Source: Epichloe hybrida (Eukaryota > Ascomycota > Sordariomycetes > Hypocreales > Clavicipitaceae). Taken from it: a stretch of 64,000 nt of DNA. Shown one piece after another: positions 19,242-33,154 of this stretch. The stretch lies in assembly GCA_019022495.1 (NCBI GenBank), contig JAFEKR010000001.1, positions 4,774,001-4,838,000 on the forward strand. Reading direction: 5' to 3'. Position numbers and translations under genes: made by a program. The stretch's first letter is position 1; every line of letters begins with the position of its first letter. The notes below the pieces were generated by a model. That model was not told the origin of the DNA and searched no databases. It was given only the letters and a program-made list of their open reading frames with translations.

Positions 19242-21417
19242 CTAGAAACTCTCTCTTTTTAACACAATTATTAACACATAATATTAATAAGAGAAGTAAA
19301 TAGGAATTAAGGAATAAATAAGATTAAATAATCACAAATAATATTATAAGAAAAGGGTAAGGGGAAGGGGTATAATAAATAATAAAATCTAATCTATAAG
19401 CCTATACAAGGATAAGTAAGCCTAATTCTTAACACCTTTAATCTTATTAAATTAACACAAACGTTACAATTGCGTAACCTACCCTTCTATCCTAATAGTT
19501 GCCTTATTACTCATAATAAACCTTTTAAATGCCTTGTTTAGCAATGCCTTCGTAAATACATTAGCAAGGTTATTATTCCTATTAATCTATTTAATCTCAC
19601 AGATCTCTTATCGCTTATATAATTAACAAAGGGCTATAATGTTAATTATAAGACGCTTCTCCTTCATAGTACTAAGCTTAATAAGGCATTTATATAAAGA
19701 GTACGAATTAGTATAGATAATAATAGGAATCATAGGGAGGTTTAATTAATAGGTGATTAACCTAAGCGTTATTAAGACCACGTAAGCTATATTAGCACTA
19801 GCAACCATGCTATAGATCTTAGAGGTAAGCATACTTCTTATAACTCTCTTACTCTTAGTAAAGCTATAGTATATAATATTACCTTAGATTATAAAAGTAC
19901 TTTCCTCTTAGACTTCACTAGCTAGGATAAGCACATAGCCTAGCTAGGAAGTAAGGTCCTAGTTATTAGTAAATAATTTATTTATAAATACAAAAATCTT
20001 TACCTTCTTAAGATTAAATAGTATAAACCTTAATCCTTAGCTTAGATTATTAATTTGCTATTAAATCCGTTAGTTTAGGCTCTTTATATCTTAAGGTAAT
20101 AGCTCTTAGTGTTATATAATAACAGAGAGGTTAAGGTAGGCTTTAGGTTAGCAGATTAAGGTAATATACGCGCCTTAAGCTTATTATTCTATATATACCT
20201 ATTTTAAATTAGTTAGCAGGATTAACTAAAGCTTTCCACTCTAGCCCTTCTACCTTAGCGTAATCATATTATTTTTAAGAGTAATAATACTACTATTAAA
20301 GGTTAGTAGGTTCCCTATAGAAAGGATTTACTTTAGTTTAGTAGTAAAAGAAGTAGCTTTTAATTAATCTTCCTCTTATTAAGAGAACTTATAGTTAGAT
20401 AGTCTAATTATATTATTAGTTTACATCCCTATACACGTAAAGGTTAGGTTCTCCTTTGTTATTACAAGCAGGCATAGGTTAAACATAGAGGTTATTATCT
20501 AGAGCATTTCTCTATAGTAACAATAATACATTACCTACTAGTAGGTGCTAGCTTCTATAATACTATATAGAGGCTTAATTACTTACATTATCATACCTAT
20601 AGGGTATAGGTAACGGATTTAGATAGGGATTTAGGCTAGGATTATATAACTAAGAAGCGTTCGTGCTTACACATAGGCCTATATAATGTCACGAAGCTAG
20701 AGGATAAGGCCTAGCAATAATAACGCAGGTGCTATCACAAGGATTAATCGCTAGCTAGCTCGCTAGATTATCAGGGCCTGTATGAGGATTGCTAGCTTCT
20801 CCTTATTGCCGTAACCTTAGATCACAAGCCTTAACTTCTTATACAAATCTATTATCTTGCCCTTCACCTTATTAATAATATAGGAATTAAAAATTTAAAC
20901 TCCACTATGCTCTCTTTTATTATACTTAATAAATTCAAATACGCCTCGTTTAATCAGAGAATTAATCTTAGCTTTAGTAAATAGCTTAAAGGGTTTACTA
21001 GGGGTCTTAATAATTCCTTCCTTACGTAATTAGATTATAAGCTTAAGGTTAGAGCTTTCCTTAGCTAATAGAAAGATATTGGTTTTGTCTTTTATTTAAT
21101 TTATATAATTAACATTAGACATAATAATAAGGGGGTTCTTCTAAGGTCTTTTAGGTCCTTGCCTTAGGGGATTAGTAAGAGGGGTGGCTATAGGCTATAA
21201 GGAGGCGTCTTGGTTGTCTACGCTCTTAGGAGGTCTCTCTTTATTAGGATCTTTATAAAAAGGCCTAATAGATATTAATCTAAAGGCCTTAGGGCCTTAA
21301 GGGAGCTTAAGAGTGTAAGTCTTGCCCTCTATAGCTAATAGCTTATAGGGGCCTGCCTATCCTTTGCCTTTATACTACATGCATATAAGTAATCCTAGCG
21401 GGAGGTTAATAGTTATA

Positions 21418-21683
21418 TGTCAGGAGCACGGAGGCCAGGGAGTCGCGGACAGGACGGTTACATAACAGAGCCCTTAGGTAAGCCTTGGCCTACGCGGATG
21501 ACTAAGTAGCCGCTAGATAGCTATGTGCGCGTAGTAGGGTATTTAAATAAGGACTACTTATAAGAGATATAGAAGGTTAGAGTTTAAGACCTTTATATAC
21601 CTACCCCTAAGTAGTAGCTCTCTAGCTATAACTAAGAACCTTAGCCTTTACTTTGTTTATATCTCCCTAAGTATAGTTATAAT
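21418..21683 (+). repeat. Gypsy-C 5' LTR
   Basis: 266 bp starting TGTCAGGAGCACGGAGGCC. The outer start is little mutated, and the inner end (TATAGTTATAATA) is heavily mutated relative to the partner (CACAGTCGTGACA). Confidence 0.88.
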
Positions 21684-24600
21684 AAGTTAAACTCTTAAAC
21701 CCTTTAGGGAAAATAAACTATTAGCTAGATTTAAATATAAAGAAGCTATAGAATATTTACCTAAAATATACCTATACTACCTAGTAAGGGAGCCCTAACT
21801 CTATAGCGCCTAGGTAGTAACTAGAATACCCTAACTATAGAATATAAGAGAGTATAGTAAATGCTACCTAACTAATGTGGTAACGCTAAATCTGGTAATA
21901 ATAATAATCCAGATAAGTTACAGAGGCAATATAAGGTTATATAAGCTAAGCTATGAAATGCTTATATAAGAAAGGAAATCTTAGATATAGAAGCGTAGCT
22001 TAAGGAAATAGAAGCAGACTTGTAATTAACTAGTTTAGGTAAAGGACCTATAATTACCCCTTAGATAAATATATAGAGAATTCCCCTATTCCTGGATTTC
22101 CTGCCTAACACTAAGTTTGTAGCAAATATATACTTATAAAGCTTTATTAAGACATAGTATAAGGTGCCTGTGTATAAAGGTAATACTTATAAGAATTTAT
22201 AAGTATACCTAGTAGATTTAAATGTGCTATTTAAGCTAGACCTAAGAACCTTTTAGGATAATAAAATAAAGGTAGTATATGCTAGTAGCTGCTTAGCTAA
22301 TAATATAAAGTAATAGTGAATATATTATATAATAGTGAATAGGTTAGTTAACTACTTGGCTTATACCTAGGATAGATTTGTATCCTAGCTAAATACTAGA
22401 GTAATAGATAAAGATATATAGTGCTTAGAAGCTACTAGGATACTGCTAAATCTTAGGTAAAAGAGTGATTAGTCTTTTTAATCTTTTCTAAGACTTTAGA
22501 CAAAGGTAGAAGTAAAATTACCTAACTAAATCCCTATATACTTAAGAATAGTGATTTTTCTAAATAGCTTAAATAACGCTATAAGGAAGCATATAGTTAG
22601 CTAAGAGTTCCTAATGTCTTAGAGTTACCTATAGGGTTAAGGGAAAAAGGCTAAAGTTATAATAATATTTATATTAAGTAATTATAATAGAAACCATAAT
22701 AAGGAGGGTAGGAGTAATAAAAGATAACGCTCTAGCTCCCCTATAGATAACTCATAGTAAAGCTTGTAGTAACCTAGTATAGGCTAGAGACTATTTAAGT
22801 GCTATAAATGTAGTAGCCCTAGATATAGTTTAAATAAATATAATATGGTAGACTACTTAATCTGCAAAAGTAATAAGCATATTACTAAGAAGTATAAGGA
22901 TAGTAGTAATAGAACCTTAGACCTAAATAAGATTCTAATTAGTTTAGCTTAGGCCTAGGATAATGGTCTTGCTATAGAAAAACCTATAGATAAGAGAATA
23001 AGAATGCAGGTGTTCTTGTAGTAAGATAACTACTAGTTAGTAGTGCTAGCGCTGTTTGATATAGGCGCGGAATATTTAATAATCCACCCTAAATTATTAT
23101 TAAAATAGGATTAGAAGAATGTAAAAAAAACAGAGATAACACTAGAAAGCATAAGTAAGGATAAGATCCCATACTAGGGAATCCTACGTAGACTAGTTAA
23201 GGTAAAAGATAGTATAGGCTATATAAAGGTCTGCTAAGTTAGCTACTACATTACTAATATAGGAGAGGGAATGCTCCTAGGGATAGACTAGACCCTAGAA
23301 TACGAACCTATAGTAATAGACTAGAAGCAGGGTTTCTAGAGGTTTTTAATAACCTAGGATTATATTGCTTTTACTATAAGCAAGTAATAACTTTGTAAGG
23401 TAGTAAAGTAGTCTTCTATTACGCTATTACTAGCGTTGCTAAAGATTAAGGTAGTTAACCTAGAGGTAATAGAAGAAGATACTAATAAAAATTTACTAAT
23501 AGGTGATGTAATAAGTGATAACCTAAGTTGTGGCGTAGTTATAGCAATAGTAGTAGAATATGCCTATGTATTAAAGAAGAAAAAACTAAGAAGTGTGATA
23601 ACGCTCTAGGTAGTGTTTTGTAAAGAATTAGCAGTGCTTATATAAGAGATAGATAGTGATATACCTTTGTAGTAGATTCTAGAAGAGTATATGGAATTTG
23701 TAGATGTGTTTTTAAAGGAGCTAGCTAGTAAGCTCCTAGAATTAGGTAGTTACACTTATATAATTAAATTAGAAGAGGGAAAATAACTACCCTAGGGACC
23801 TATATATAACTTAGCTAAAAAAGAGCTAGAAGTGCTTAGGGAGTACCTAGTGAGTGCGTAGGAGAAAGGGTGGATTAGAAGATTAATAAGCCTAGTAGGA
23901 GCCCTAATTTTATTTATTCTGAAAAAATCAGGGAAATTAAGGCTTTATGTGGATTATAGGGGCCTTAATAGAATTACTGTTAAAAATAGGGCCTCTTTAC
24001 TACTAATCTTTAAAATCCTTAATTAATTAGTAAGTGTAAAGATTTTTATGTTACTAGATCTTTAAGAGGTATACTACTAGCTATGTATTTATAAGGGCGA
24101 TAAGTGGAAGATAGCATTCTGTTACTGCTATAGGCACTTTGAATATCTTGTGATGCTATTTAGGTTAGTAAATACGCTAGCTACTTTTTAGGAATATATT
24201 AATAATACTCTTAAGGGGCTTGTGGATAAATTCTATATTGTTTACCTTGATGATACCCTGATATATAGTAGTGACCCTATAAGATATATAGAGTATGTTA
24301 AAAGAGTGCTAGGGCGACTTTAGGACGCTAACCTTTATATTAACCTTAAAAAGTGCTAATTTTTAGTTATAAAGGTAAAGTTCCTAGGTTTTATTATATC
24401 TAAGAAGGGCGTTAAGATGGAACTGTTGTGGGTTAAAGCTATTATGACCTAGCTAATACCTAGTAGTATGTTTAATATTTAATTATTCCTTAGGTTTATA
24501 GGGTTTTACTAATACTTTATAAAATAGTATAGTAGGGTAGTAGTCCTACTAATAAACTGTCTAAAGGGTGTTTAACTAGTGGAGTTTAAGCTAGAGCCTA

Positions 24601-27600
24601 GTAAACTTATGGTATTTAGAGAACTCTAAAAGAAGTTCTAGGAGGCACTAATCTTAGTGTACTTTGACCTACTTTGTCTGCTAAGAGTAAAGATAGATGT
24701 ATCTAGTTATATAATTAGAGCTATACTTATAATGTTAGTGCTAGGTAGCTAGTACCTAGTGGTGTATTTTTTAAGGAAGTTAACTAATATTAAACTTTAC
24801 TACTTAACCCTAGACACTAAGTTATTAGTAATCTAAGAGGCGTTTTAAGCCTAGAGATATTACCTTGTGTATTTAACTTATTAGATTATAGTTATTATAG
24901 ACTATTTAAATCATAAGTACCTAGCTATAAAGCTAAAGCTATTTAGTAGGTAGGTGATAGTATTAGATAAGCTCTATTTGTTTAATTTTAGGATTAAATA
25001 TTATATAGGTAAGCTAAACCCTGCTAATGCCTTGTTAAGAAGAGCAAATTATATTAGTAAGGAGCGTAGGGCGGAGGCTATGTCCTTATAGCTACCTAAC
25101 TTCTTAGCTAAGTTTTTAAATACTAAGTAGTAAGAGCGCTATATGTATAATAGTGTAGTTATAGGCCCTAAGGTTATATTACTTAGTGTAGTTAATAGTT
25201 TATTACAAGAATACTATAAGGGCTATTTAAGCCTCTAGGGTTTTAAGAAGATATAACTTTATTATATTATTAAGAAACCTAATAGTCCTGTAAAGCCTGT
25301 GAGTGGTATGCTAACTAGGTTTGCTTATTATAAGCAGTAAGGTTATGCCTTATCTATGTTTTCTAATATTTCTATAAGTTTGGCGAGCCTACGGGTTAGG
25401 AGTCTAGCTAGGTTAGTAGTTAGTAAGTAGTGTGAGCGCCCCCTTGAAATACTGCTTAGCTATAATTTATCTATAAGTCTAAAAGCATACTATAAGCTAG
25501 CTACTTATAGTGGTGTTATAGTAAGAATATAAGTAGTCTAGCAAACCTCTTCTAAGTTTATATGTGATGCGTGTCCTATGTACATAGAATTAGAGACTCT
25601 AATTTAAGTTGCGTTATTTTAAGTATAGTAAGGTAATGACTTTGCTATAGGTTATAGGAAGCTGCTTAAGAGTAGTAACCTTAAAGCATTATAGATATAG
25701 TTTATTAGGCCCTCTAAGCTATTAATGTTTTAAAATAGAATTTTTGTTCTAGTAGGTATAAGAAAGGAAATTTTGCTACTTACCTATAATAACCTAGTAG
25801 TAAGCTACTAGGGAGTTAGTAGGACTCTTTATTAGATTATAAGTTAGTATTACTAGCTAATAATAAAGAAAGACACTAAGTTATATATATAAACTTGCGT
25901 AAGCTATTAGACTTTAAAGCTAAGGTACTACAAACCTTATAGTAAGCTAGCTACGCTGCTAGTGCCTAATTAGCCTTTTTAAGAATTATTAATGGATTTT
26001 ATTATAGGGCTACCACCTATAAAAGACGCAAATTAGACTTATAATACAATCTTAGTTATTATGAACTGTTTTATAAAATATAGTATCTATATCCCTGTTT
26101 TAATGTGGATAACTAGCGATAGGTTAGCTACTGTATTCCTAGAGTATGTTTTTAAGGATTATAGTGCCCTAGAAGGTATTATTATAGACTGTGGTTTAAC
26201 TTTTACTAGCGGGTTTTAGATAACTTTCTGCTATCTTATTATGACTAAGTAGTGACTAAGTACTATGTTTTACCTATAGATAGATAGTTAGATGGAACGT
26301 TTAAACTAAGTTTTGGAGTATTATTTAAGAGCCTTTACTTGCTTTAATTAGACTAATTAGGCTAATAATCTTTTAATAGTATAGTTTGCGTATAACATAA
26401 GCGTCTATTTAACTTATGACTACACCCTAGCTAAGGCGCTGTGAGGCTATAACCCTAGGGGACTATAGTAAGCGGTTGCAGACATCCCTATAGTAAATAA
26501 CTAGGTAGAGACTTATGCTACTATGCTAAGAGATAGATATGTAGTAATTAAGTAGCTTCTAAGTGACTTATAGGCCTAGTATATAAAACACTATAATAAG
26601 AAGCAGACCCTAATAAAGTTTAGAGTAGGCAACTATGTTTTATTATTTATAAAGAATATTAACTTATGGTAACCTAGTAGGAAGCTAAGTGTGAAGTACC
26701 TAGGCCCTTATAAAATTAAAAAGGTAATTAGGACTTATAGTTTAGTGTACTAACTAAAGCTACTACCTAGTATGTAACTATATAATGTTTTTAATATTAC
26801 TAATCTCGAACTGTTTATAAGGGATCTAACTAATATAAAAGATATGTCCTTGCTATGAGATAATATTGCGGATGATAAGTAGGAGTTTAAAGTCAAAAGA
26901 ATTATATTATATTATTATAACGGGAGACGTTGGAAATACCTAGTTAAATAGAAGGGCTATGATGCTTTAGAAAATTCTTAGGTAAAGAAAAGAGATTTTG
27001 TTATAATAGATATTATTAAGGATTACAAGCGGTAACTAAGTAGCTAGTTTGTGAATATAGAGGTGTATTTAATAGATTTTAAATAGTAGTAGCAATATAC
27101 ATAAAAAAAAAAATCTAGATAATTTCTTAGATAACCTAACTTATAGCTACTTTGTACTAATTACTTTATTGATATATCACCTGCTAGGCCCTTAGTGATC
27201 TCACTAGTAATAATAGGGGTAAAGAATTTGTCCTTGTTATTAGAAGAATCCCCCTCTCTGTATACGTACGTATAAAGCTTGCTAGGGAGGTCTAGCGGCC
27301 TAACATAAGCAGGAAGCGTGGATGTATTAGTAGTGAGCTACTAGTAAGTTAGTAAAGCTATAAGCTAGAGCGTAGGAAGTATATATAAATAGAAGATTCT
27401 ATGTAATAAAATATAAACTATTAGAAATATTAATCTAGACTTCTAGATTAATAGTATTATTAAGTAATAACATAGCAACTTATTTATTAGCATTAGCCTT
27501 ACGTGTAATTTCCGCTGTAAGCCGCGCTTACCTCGCCTGCTTACGCTTATTAGCATTTTTAGTGGTTAGGAGCGTATTATAAAGTTTGCGTTTTGTGCGT

Positions 27601-28970
27601 ATTAGACACTAGTAGTATATTAGTAGTAACTAAGTTATAGAAATAAGAGATATATATATTATTAAGAAAGTATAGATTATTATTAGGATTACTATAAGTA
27701 TTAATACGCTTAAAGAGCGTATAGTATAACTAGGTAAACTAAGTAGTATACTAGTAGTATATTAGTATATATATTAGTAGTAGGAAAGGGAGGATAAACC
27801 CTAGTGTAGTCCTTATTATTATGTGTATAATAAGCGTATTTTATTAAGTTATTTATATGAGTTAGGAGTAATACGTAGTAAGATAGTAGTGAAGTTATAC
27901 TTAGAGAATTAGTATATTAGGTTAGGATAGATTTACCCTTAATAATATATTATAGCTTCGTACTATTACTATCTTTAGGTGTAATAGCTTATATTATAAC
28001 CTACTACATATAGTAAATATAAGGAATTTTTATTCTACTAGTACTACTAGCTATAAGTTAGTAAGGTAAGCGCTAGGGGGACCTAGATATTATACTTATA
28101 TAGAAATTTTAGAAGCTAAATATTTCTTACTAGGAGACTTTAAAGGGGATGTTATAGGAGTCTTTAAAATAGAAGGAGGTAGTGGTAGCGGAGTGGTTGC
28201 TTATATTAAAGATATTATTAACTACTAGTAAGTTAGTAGTAATACACTATAAGAAACTTATAAGTAGAAGGCAAGCTACTAATGTTTTAGTATTTAAGAG
28301 GATTTAGACGTTTTAGATAAGGATAGATGTAAATAATAAAGTGATGCTATAGGATATTAGTAATTACTATAAGAGAAGCTATAAAGCTACTAGCTTATAG
28401 GTAAGGGTAACTTATAATACTAAGGGAGGATATAAAGGGAAGAAAAGTATGTAAAAGCAAGGGGAAGTAGGCCTCTTTTATATTAGCCCTAGACCCCTAA
28501 GTAATCTACGCGCTGTGTGTAGCTAATCTAGGAATTATAATATTTATGGTTACGGCTACTACTAGTAAATATGCACGCTAGCTACAAACTCCTAGCGAGA
28601 TTAACATAATATTCCTAATATTAGATAAGAAGTTATTTGGTTTAAATAGCGCGTATTACCCTAACTATTTAACCTAATTACGAAACTTAACATAGGCAGT
28701 CCGCTTACTTAGCGCTAATAACTTATTAGATAGAGGCATGTATAGTAAAGGTAATAAAGCAGTAAGTGTGTAGCTATCTATAATCCGGGTATTATAAGGA
28801 AGATTACCTAGGGCCTAATAATATCTACCTTATTATTTTAAGCGGATGTAATACTACGCACTAATAGTATAGCTAGTAATATAGACATTACCACAGGTTA
28901 TACGTAGTAAACACGCACTAGCTAAGCAGCTCTTTATAATTAAGGATAATTGTATATTAGGGGGGCAGTA

Positions 28971-29236
28971 TATTAGGAGCATAGAGGCTAGGGAGTTGCG
29001 GATAGGATGGTTATATAATAGAGCCCTTAGGTAAGCCTTAGCCTGCGTGGATAACTAAGTAGCCGCTAGATAGCCACGTGCGTGTAGTAGGGTATTTAGA
29101 CAAGGACCGCCTATAAGAGATGTAGAAGGTTAGAGTTTAAGACCTTTATATACCTACCCCTAAGTAGCAGCTCTCTAGCTACAACTAAGAACCTTAGCCT
29201 TCACTCCGTTTATATCTCCCCGAGCACAGTCGTGAC
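28971..29236 (+). repeat. Gypsy-C 3' LTR
   Basis: 266 bp, mutated at its inner start (TATTAGGAGCATAGAGGCT) and preserved at its outer end (CCCCGAGCACAGTCGTGACA). TTATA follows directly. Confidence 0.88.
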
Positions 29237-32200
29237 ATTATAGAGGTATTAGAACCGTTCCTTATAGCAAGGGTATTACTAACTTTCCGCTAGGCATAAA
29301 TACGCTTAACTTCCTTTATTACTAGTTAGATCATAAGGGCTTACTACGTGATATCTAGTAATAGAGGCAATTCCTTAACTATATGAGGATACACGCCGAA
29401 AATAAGGACGATTAGCATAAGACTATTTAATCCTATAGTGTTATTCATAGCTTTAACTGCTATTTGTAATACCACGGGCTCTGGCGTTATTAGGTATTCC
29501 TGTCAGATAATATTATAGGCTCTTTAGAGTGGCCTATGATATTGCTTAACCTTACTAATGCTATAGTAAGCCTTAATAGGAACATCTTTAATCTTAATTG
29601 CTATTAATAACATAAGCTGCTTAAATTCCTTGCCTCTGAAGGTTATCCTAGCATCTATAATAATTAAATCCGGGGGGCCTAGATAGACATTAATCTAGCA
29701 AAGACAAAGTGCTTCCCACGTGGTCTTTATAGAGATATCTTTAATAAATCTAGCTATATTAAAGGATATAGCTATATTAATAACTTGCAGAATAGGGCGG
29801 TTACTATTAAGATATATAATATCTATAATGATTTTATAATTATAAGTATATTTATCCTAAAGAGTGAATTTAAACTAATGTAGGCTATCCGTGTGTAGTT
29901 AGCACTGCTAGCAAACCTTAGTTAGTTTCTTAATAGCTTTAAACTTAACCTTATACCCTAATTTACGTAGTAAATCATAAAGATGTTAAACTAAAGGGTG
30001 TCTAAAGCGTTAATATAATTAGCAAAGCTTAATCTCTATAAGATAACTCTAAGTAATACTTTTTTCTTTATTAAGAAGCATTTATATGTGCCCCTATTTA
30101 CGCATAATAGAAACCTTAATATTCCCTTGCTATAGAATGTTCTTTAATATATAGAAATCAATCTTTAGGCAGGTTATATTATTAAGGCATAAGAGAAAGG
30201 GAGTATTTATAAGGATCACCTAAAAGAGAATAATTCTAAATAGAGTTAGCACTTTAATTAATCTAAGTGCCTTAATTAGTTCTCTAGGGCTAAATTTAAT
30301 CTTTACTTTCCTAGTATCTAACTTATTAAGCATAATAGTTAGTATTACACTTTACAGAGCTAAGAATTAAAGGTAGCTTACTAACAAACATCCCGTAGCA
30401 CCTATATTAGCTATAATGCCTTTAAAGGTTTTAGATAAATATTATTCTTTAAGTGTAAATATACTTAGTGCCTTATCTAGTTCCTAAAGATTAAATAAAT
30501 CCTTCTTAACTAAAGCATAAGTTATTACTCTACTAGCAAGAATCTTAGTGGTCACATAGCTATTATAGGTGGTCCTATATATAAAGAAGCTTATAGGCAC
30601 TTAGCTATTATTATTTTCTTTACTAAAACTAAGTTCTATTAGGTATTAGTTAATATTATTATCCTTAGCTAATTTAGGATTATTATTGCCTTTATACTAT
30701 GTTAGGAACGCATTATATAAAGAAGCTATTGAGTCTATATAAGAGTAATTCTTAAATTATTAGAATGCCTTCTTCTAGTCCTTATCTAAGTGTTTAGTTA
30801 ACTAATAACCTTCTTTACCACATATATAATACTTTTTTAAGCGTTAAGGTTTGCTCTTTAATAAAGATTAACTATACTAGGCTTTCTTACCTTTTTTATT
30901 ATACTTATAGTTAGTCTAAAAGTGTTCCTTAGTGCTAGCTTCTGTAGGGAACTACTGCTAATTAATTAAAGCTTTAGATTTGCTAATTAATATCCTTATC
31001 TGTTTGTAAAAGCATTAGAGGTTAATAGGAGGATTAATAATATAGGCCCTATATTCTAGGATTCCTTTATAAGTATTTAGAATCTAACTATAGAGGTCTA
31101 ATTCTAACTAGAATCCATAAGGATTTGCCCTTTAGAGATTTAAAAGCTTTATTATAAGGTCTTTAAAGCACTTAATCTTTAATTTACTAGGGTTCTCTTA
31201 GATAATCGTAAGTAGTTATAATCTTCCCTATAATAGATAGTTCTTTTAATATATATTATCTATCTTAAACTTCTACCTAATCCTATAGATAAGAGTTAGG
31301 AGATCTTAAGGGTCTCCTTAGCCTAAAAGGTTCTCTAAGAAGTACTATAAAGGTCTTTCTTTTAGCATAAACTTAAAACCATAGCCTAACTATTCTTATA
31401 TAATTCCTAGTATCTTATACTTCCTTTAATAGGTTAAGAGCTTAATATTAAGAATATTATACTCCCTAGCGCTATACTTAATACTCTTATTACTATAGAA
31501 TTTATTAAGATTAAGTAGTTACTTTAATAAGGATTAGCCTATCTCCTAAGGGGGAATAGGGATAATTAAATCTTATAGAAGAGGTTCTATAGTTCTAGAC
31601 TATAGAGGGGGATTATAATATCTTACTATAGGAGGGGAAGCGAGGGGGGTCTAGGGTTATAGTCTAATAGTTAAGGGCTTATAATAGGGGGATTACCTTT
31701 ACTATCATGCCTTTACCTTATACTTAGTATACTTAGGAATTAGTATAATAGAATCTAGGAACAGAATAGGAGTAATTATAGTAGTTAAGGGGATTAGGGA
31801 TAATATAGAGCGATTAGTTACTTTAGTTAATCTCTAAAAGAAGGGATACTAATAGGAAGGAGGTCTTTATAGAAGTCCTTCTTTACTATTTACCTCTTAA
31901 AGGGGGAATACTTCCTAGTAACTTCCTATATTTCTTCTTCTTTCTAGTTATAGAATCTATTATAATTAATAATATCTTTAAGTAAGACTACTATCTTATA
32001 GTAACTCTATAGGTCTATGTAAACGCCACTAAAGAAGAGAAAGTCTTAAAGACTCTTTATAGCTTTAGAATTTACTACTTAGAATATTTCTTATTTCTAT
32101 CCTCTAAAGTTATTACTAAAGATAGTGAATAGGGTTTATAGGTATAGGTTCTTATATTTATAGGTTACTTTCTTAATAAGAATCTAGGCTATAAGTTCTT

Positions 32201-32858
32201 TAGGGGTAGTATTTACTTTAAGATTAAATAATTCCTTATTCTCTAGTGCTTATTATATAATATATTAGTGTAAATTAGGGGATATATAGTTAAGGAGGTA
32301 AGATATAACTTATAGATTAGCTTCTCTTCTAGTATCCTTAGGGGGGAAGGTGTGTTTATAATTAGAGGGAATATCTTAGGCTCTAGATCCCTCTAGTTAA
32401 TCTTAATATTCTACTATAATATTAGTAGTAAATAAGGGGGTAAGGGAAATAGAGAATTAATAAAAGTCTAAAGGATTATAAGTAAAGCTATTATCTTTAT
32501 CCCTTAGTAAGTTTAATTAAATAATTAAGGATAGGTTAGGTTAGTCACTAACTAAGCCTTAATTATTTAATAAACACGCTTCTAAGGGTTTATTTACGTA
32601 ATAGACACGCTAATTAAATAAATAAAGATAGGTTAGGTTAGTTACTAACTAGGCCTTAATTAAGTTAATAAGCTTAGATTTAGTATAGAGCTAGTTATAG
32701 TTACTTAAGGTAAAAGGAAAGCTAGATTATACTTCTTCCTTAGTATATTTAGTATCTTAGAGTAGTACTTCCTCTTTTATAAGGTAAGTCCTTAATACTA
32801 ATACCTCTTCTATAAACCTTGCTAATCTATAGTATTTATAGAGATAACTACTAATTAG

Positions 32859-33154
32859 TGTTAGTATTTATAGGATACTATTAACCTATGCGTAGGGTTT
32901 TTAAAGTAAACTAAAGTATATATAATTATTATATATTCTAGTCTACTAAAGTAAGCAAAAGAGGGATTAAATAGAAGCAAAGAGGGTATGCTATTTATTA
33001 TAGGAAAAGGGGCCTTAATTAGGGTTATTAGCGAAGAGGCCACATGTGCTAACCCTGATCGCGGCGCGGTCGGGCTGGACATGTGAGTCCGCGATGCAAC
33101 GCGCCCACCTAATCAGAGGCGCGCACCCTTGTTAATATCATGCTTGTTCCAACA
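32859..33154 (-). repeat. Copia-B 5' LTR (right)
   Basis: 296 bp, TGTTAGTATT...GTTCCAACA. The outer (right) ~110 bp keep a GC-rich sequence (GATCGCGGCGCGGTCGGGC), while the inner part is heavily C-to-T/G-to-A changed. This is the reverse of the left LTR. A short ORF inside it is not a gene. Confidence 0.88.

Larger units (their letters stand above)
21418..29236 (+). mobile_element. Gypsy-C: complete Ty3/gypsy chromovirus-type element, RIP-inactivated
   Basis: 266-bp LTRs at 21,418-21,683 and 28,971-29,236, with perfect TSD TTATA on both sides; a purine tract (AGGGGGGCAGTA) precedes the right LTR, giving plus orientation. Despite many stops, the gypsy order gag-PR-RT-RH-IN is readable: zinc knuckles (FKCYKCSSP, about 22,796-22,900), protease LFDIGAEYLIIHPK (~23,050), RT with [17 protein letters not shown] (~23,940) and YLDDTLIYS (24,243-24,269), an integrase core from ~25,990, and a C-terminal chromodomain with KYLVK*KGYDALENS (~26,930). 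Chromodomain integrases are known to steer insertion to methylated-histone chromatin. About 1.9 kb of unexplained sequence lies between the chromodomain and the right LTR. The element is inserted in Copia-B. Confidence 0.9.
18946..33154 (-). mobile_element. Copia-B: complete Ty1/copia element, minus strand, RIP-inactivated, split by Gypsy-C
   Basis: The two 296-bp LTRs (18,946-19,241 and 32,859-33,154) are equal in length, and the element is flanked by the perfect duplication AATAA (18,941-18,945 and 33,155-33,159). Orientation is minus: next to the left LTR the minus strand reads a purine tract (AAAAAGAGAGAG). A copia RNase H C-terminus (NLANVFTKALLNKAFKRF) lies at about 19,500-19,590, and a gag zinc knuckle (KYYICGKEG) at about 30,812-30,848 near the other end. 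Without the 7.8-kb Gypsy-C insertion and one duplicated TSD it would be about 6.4 kb. Stops throughout (TAG at expected Trp) fit RIP. It sits 57 bp inside Copia-A, a related family. Confidence 0.88.
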
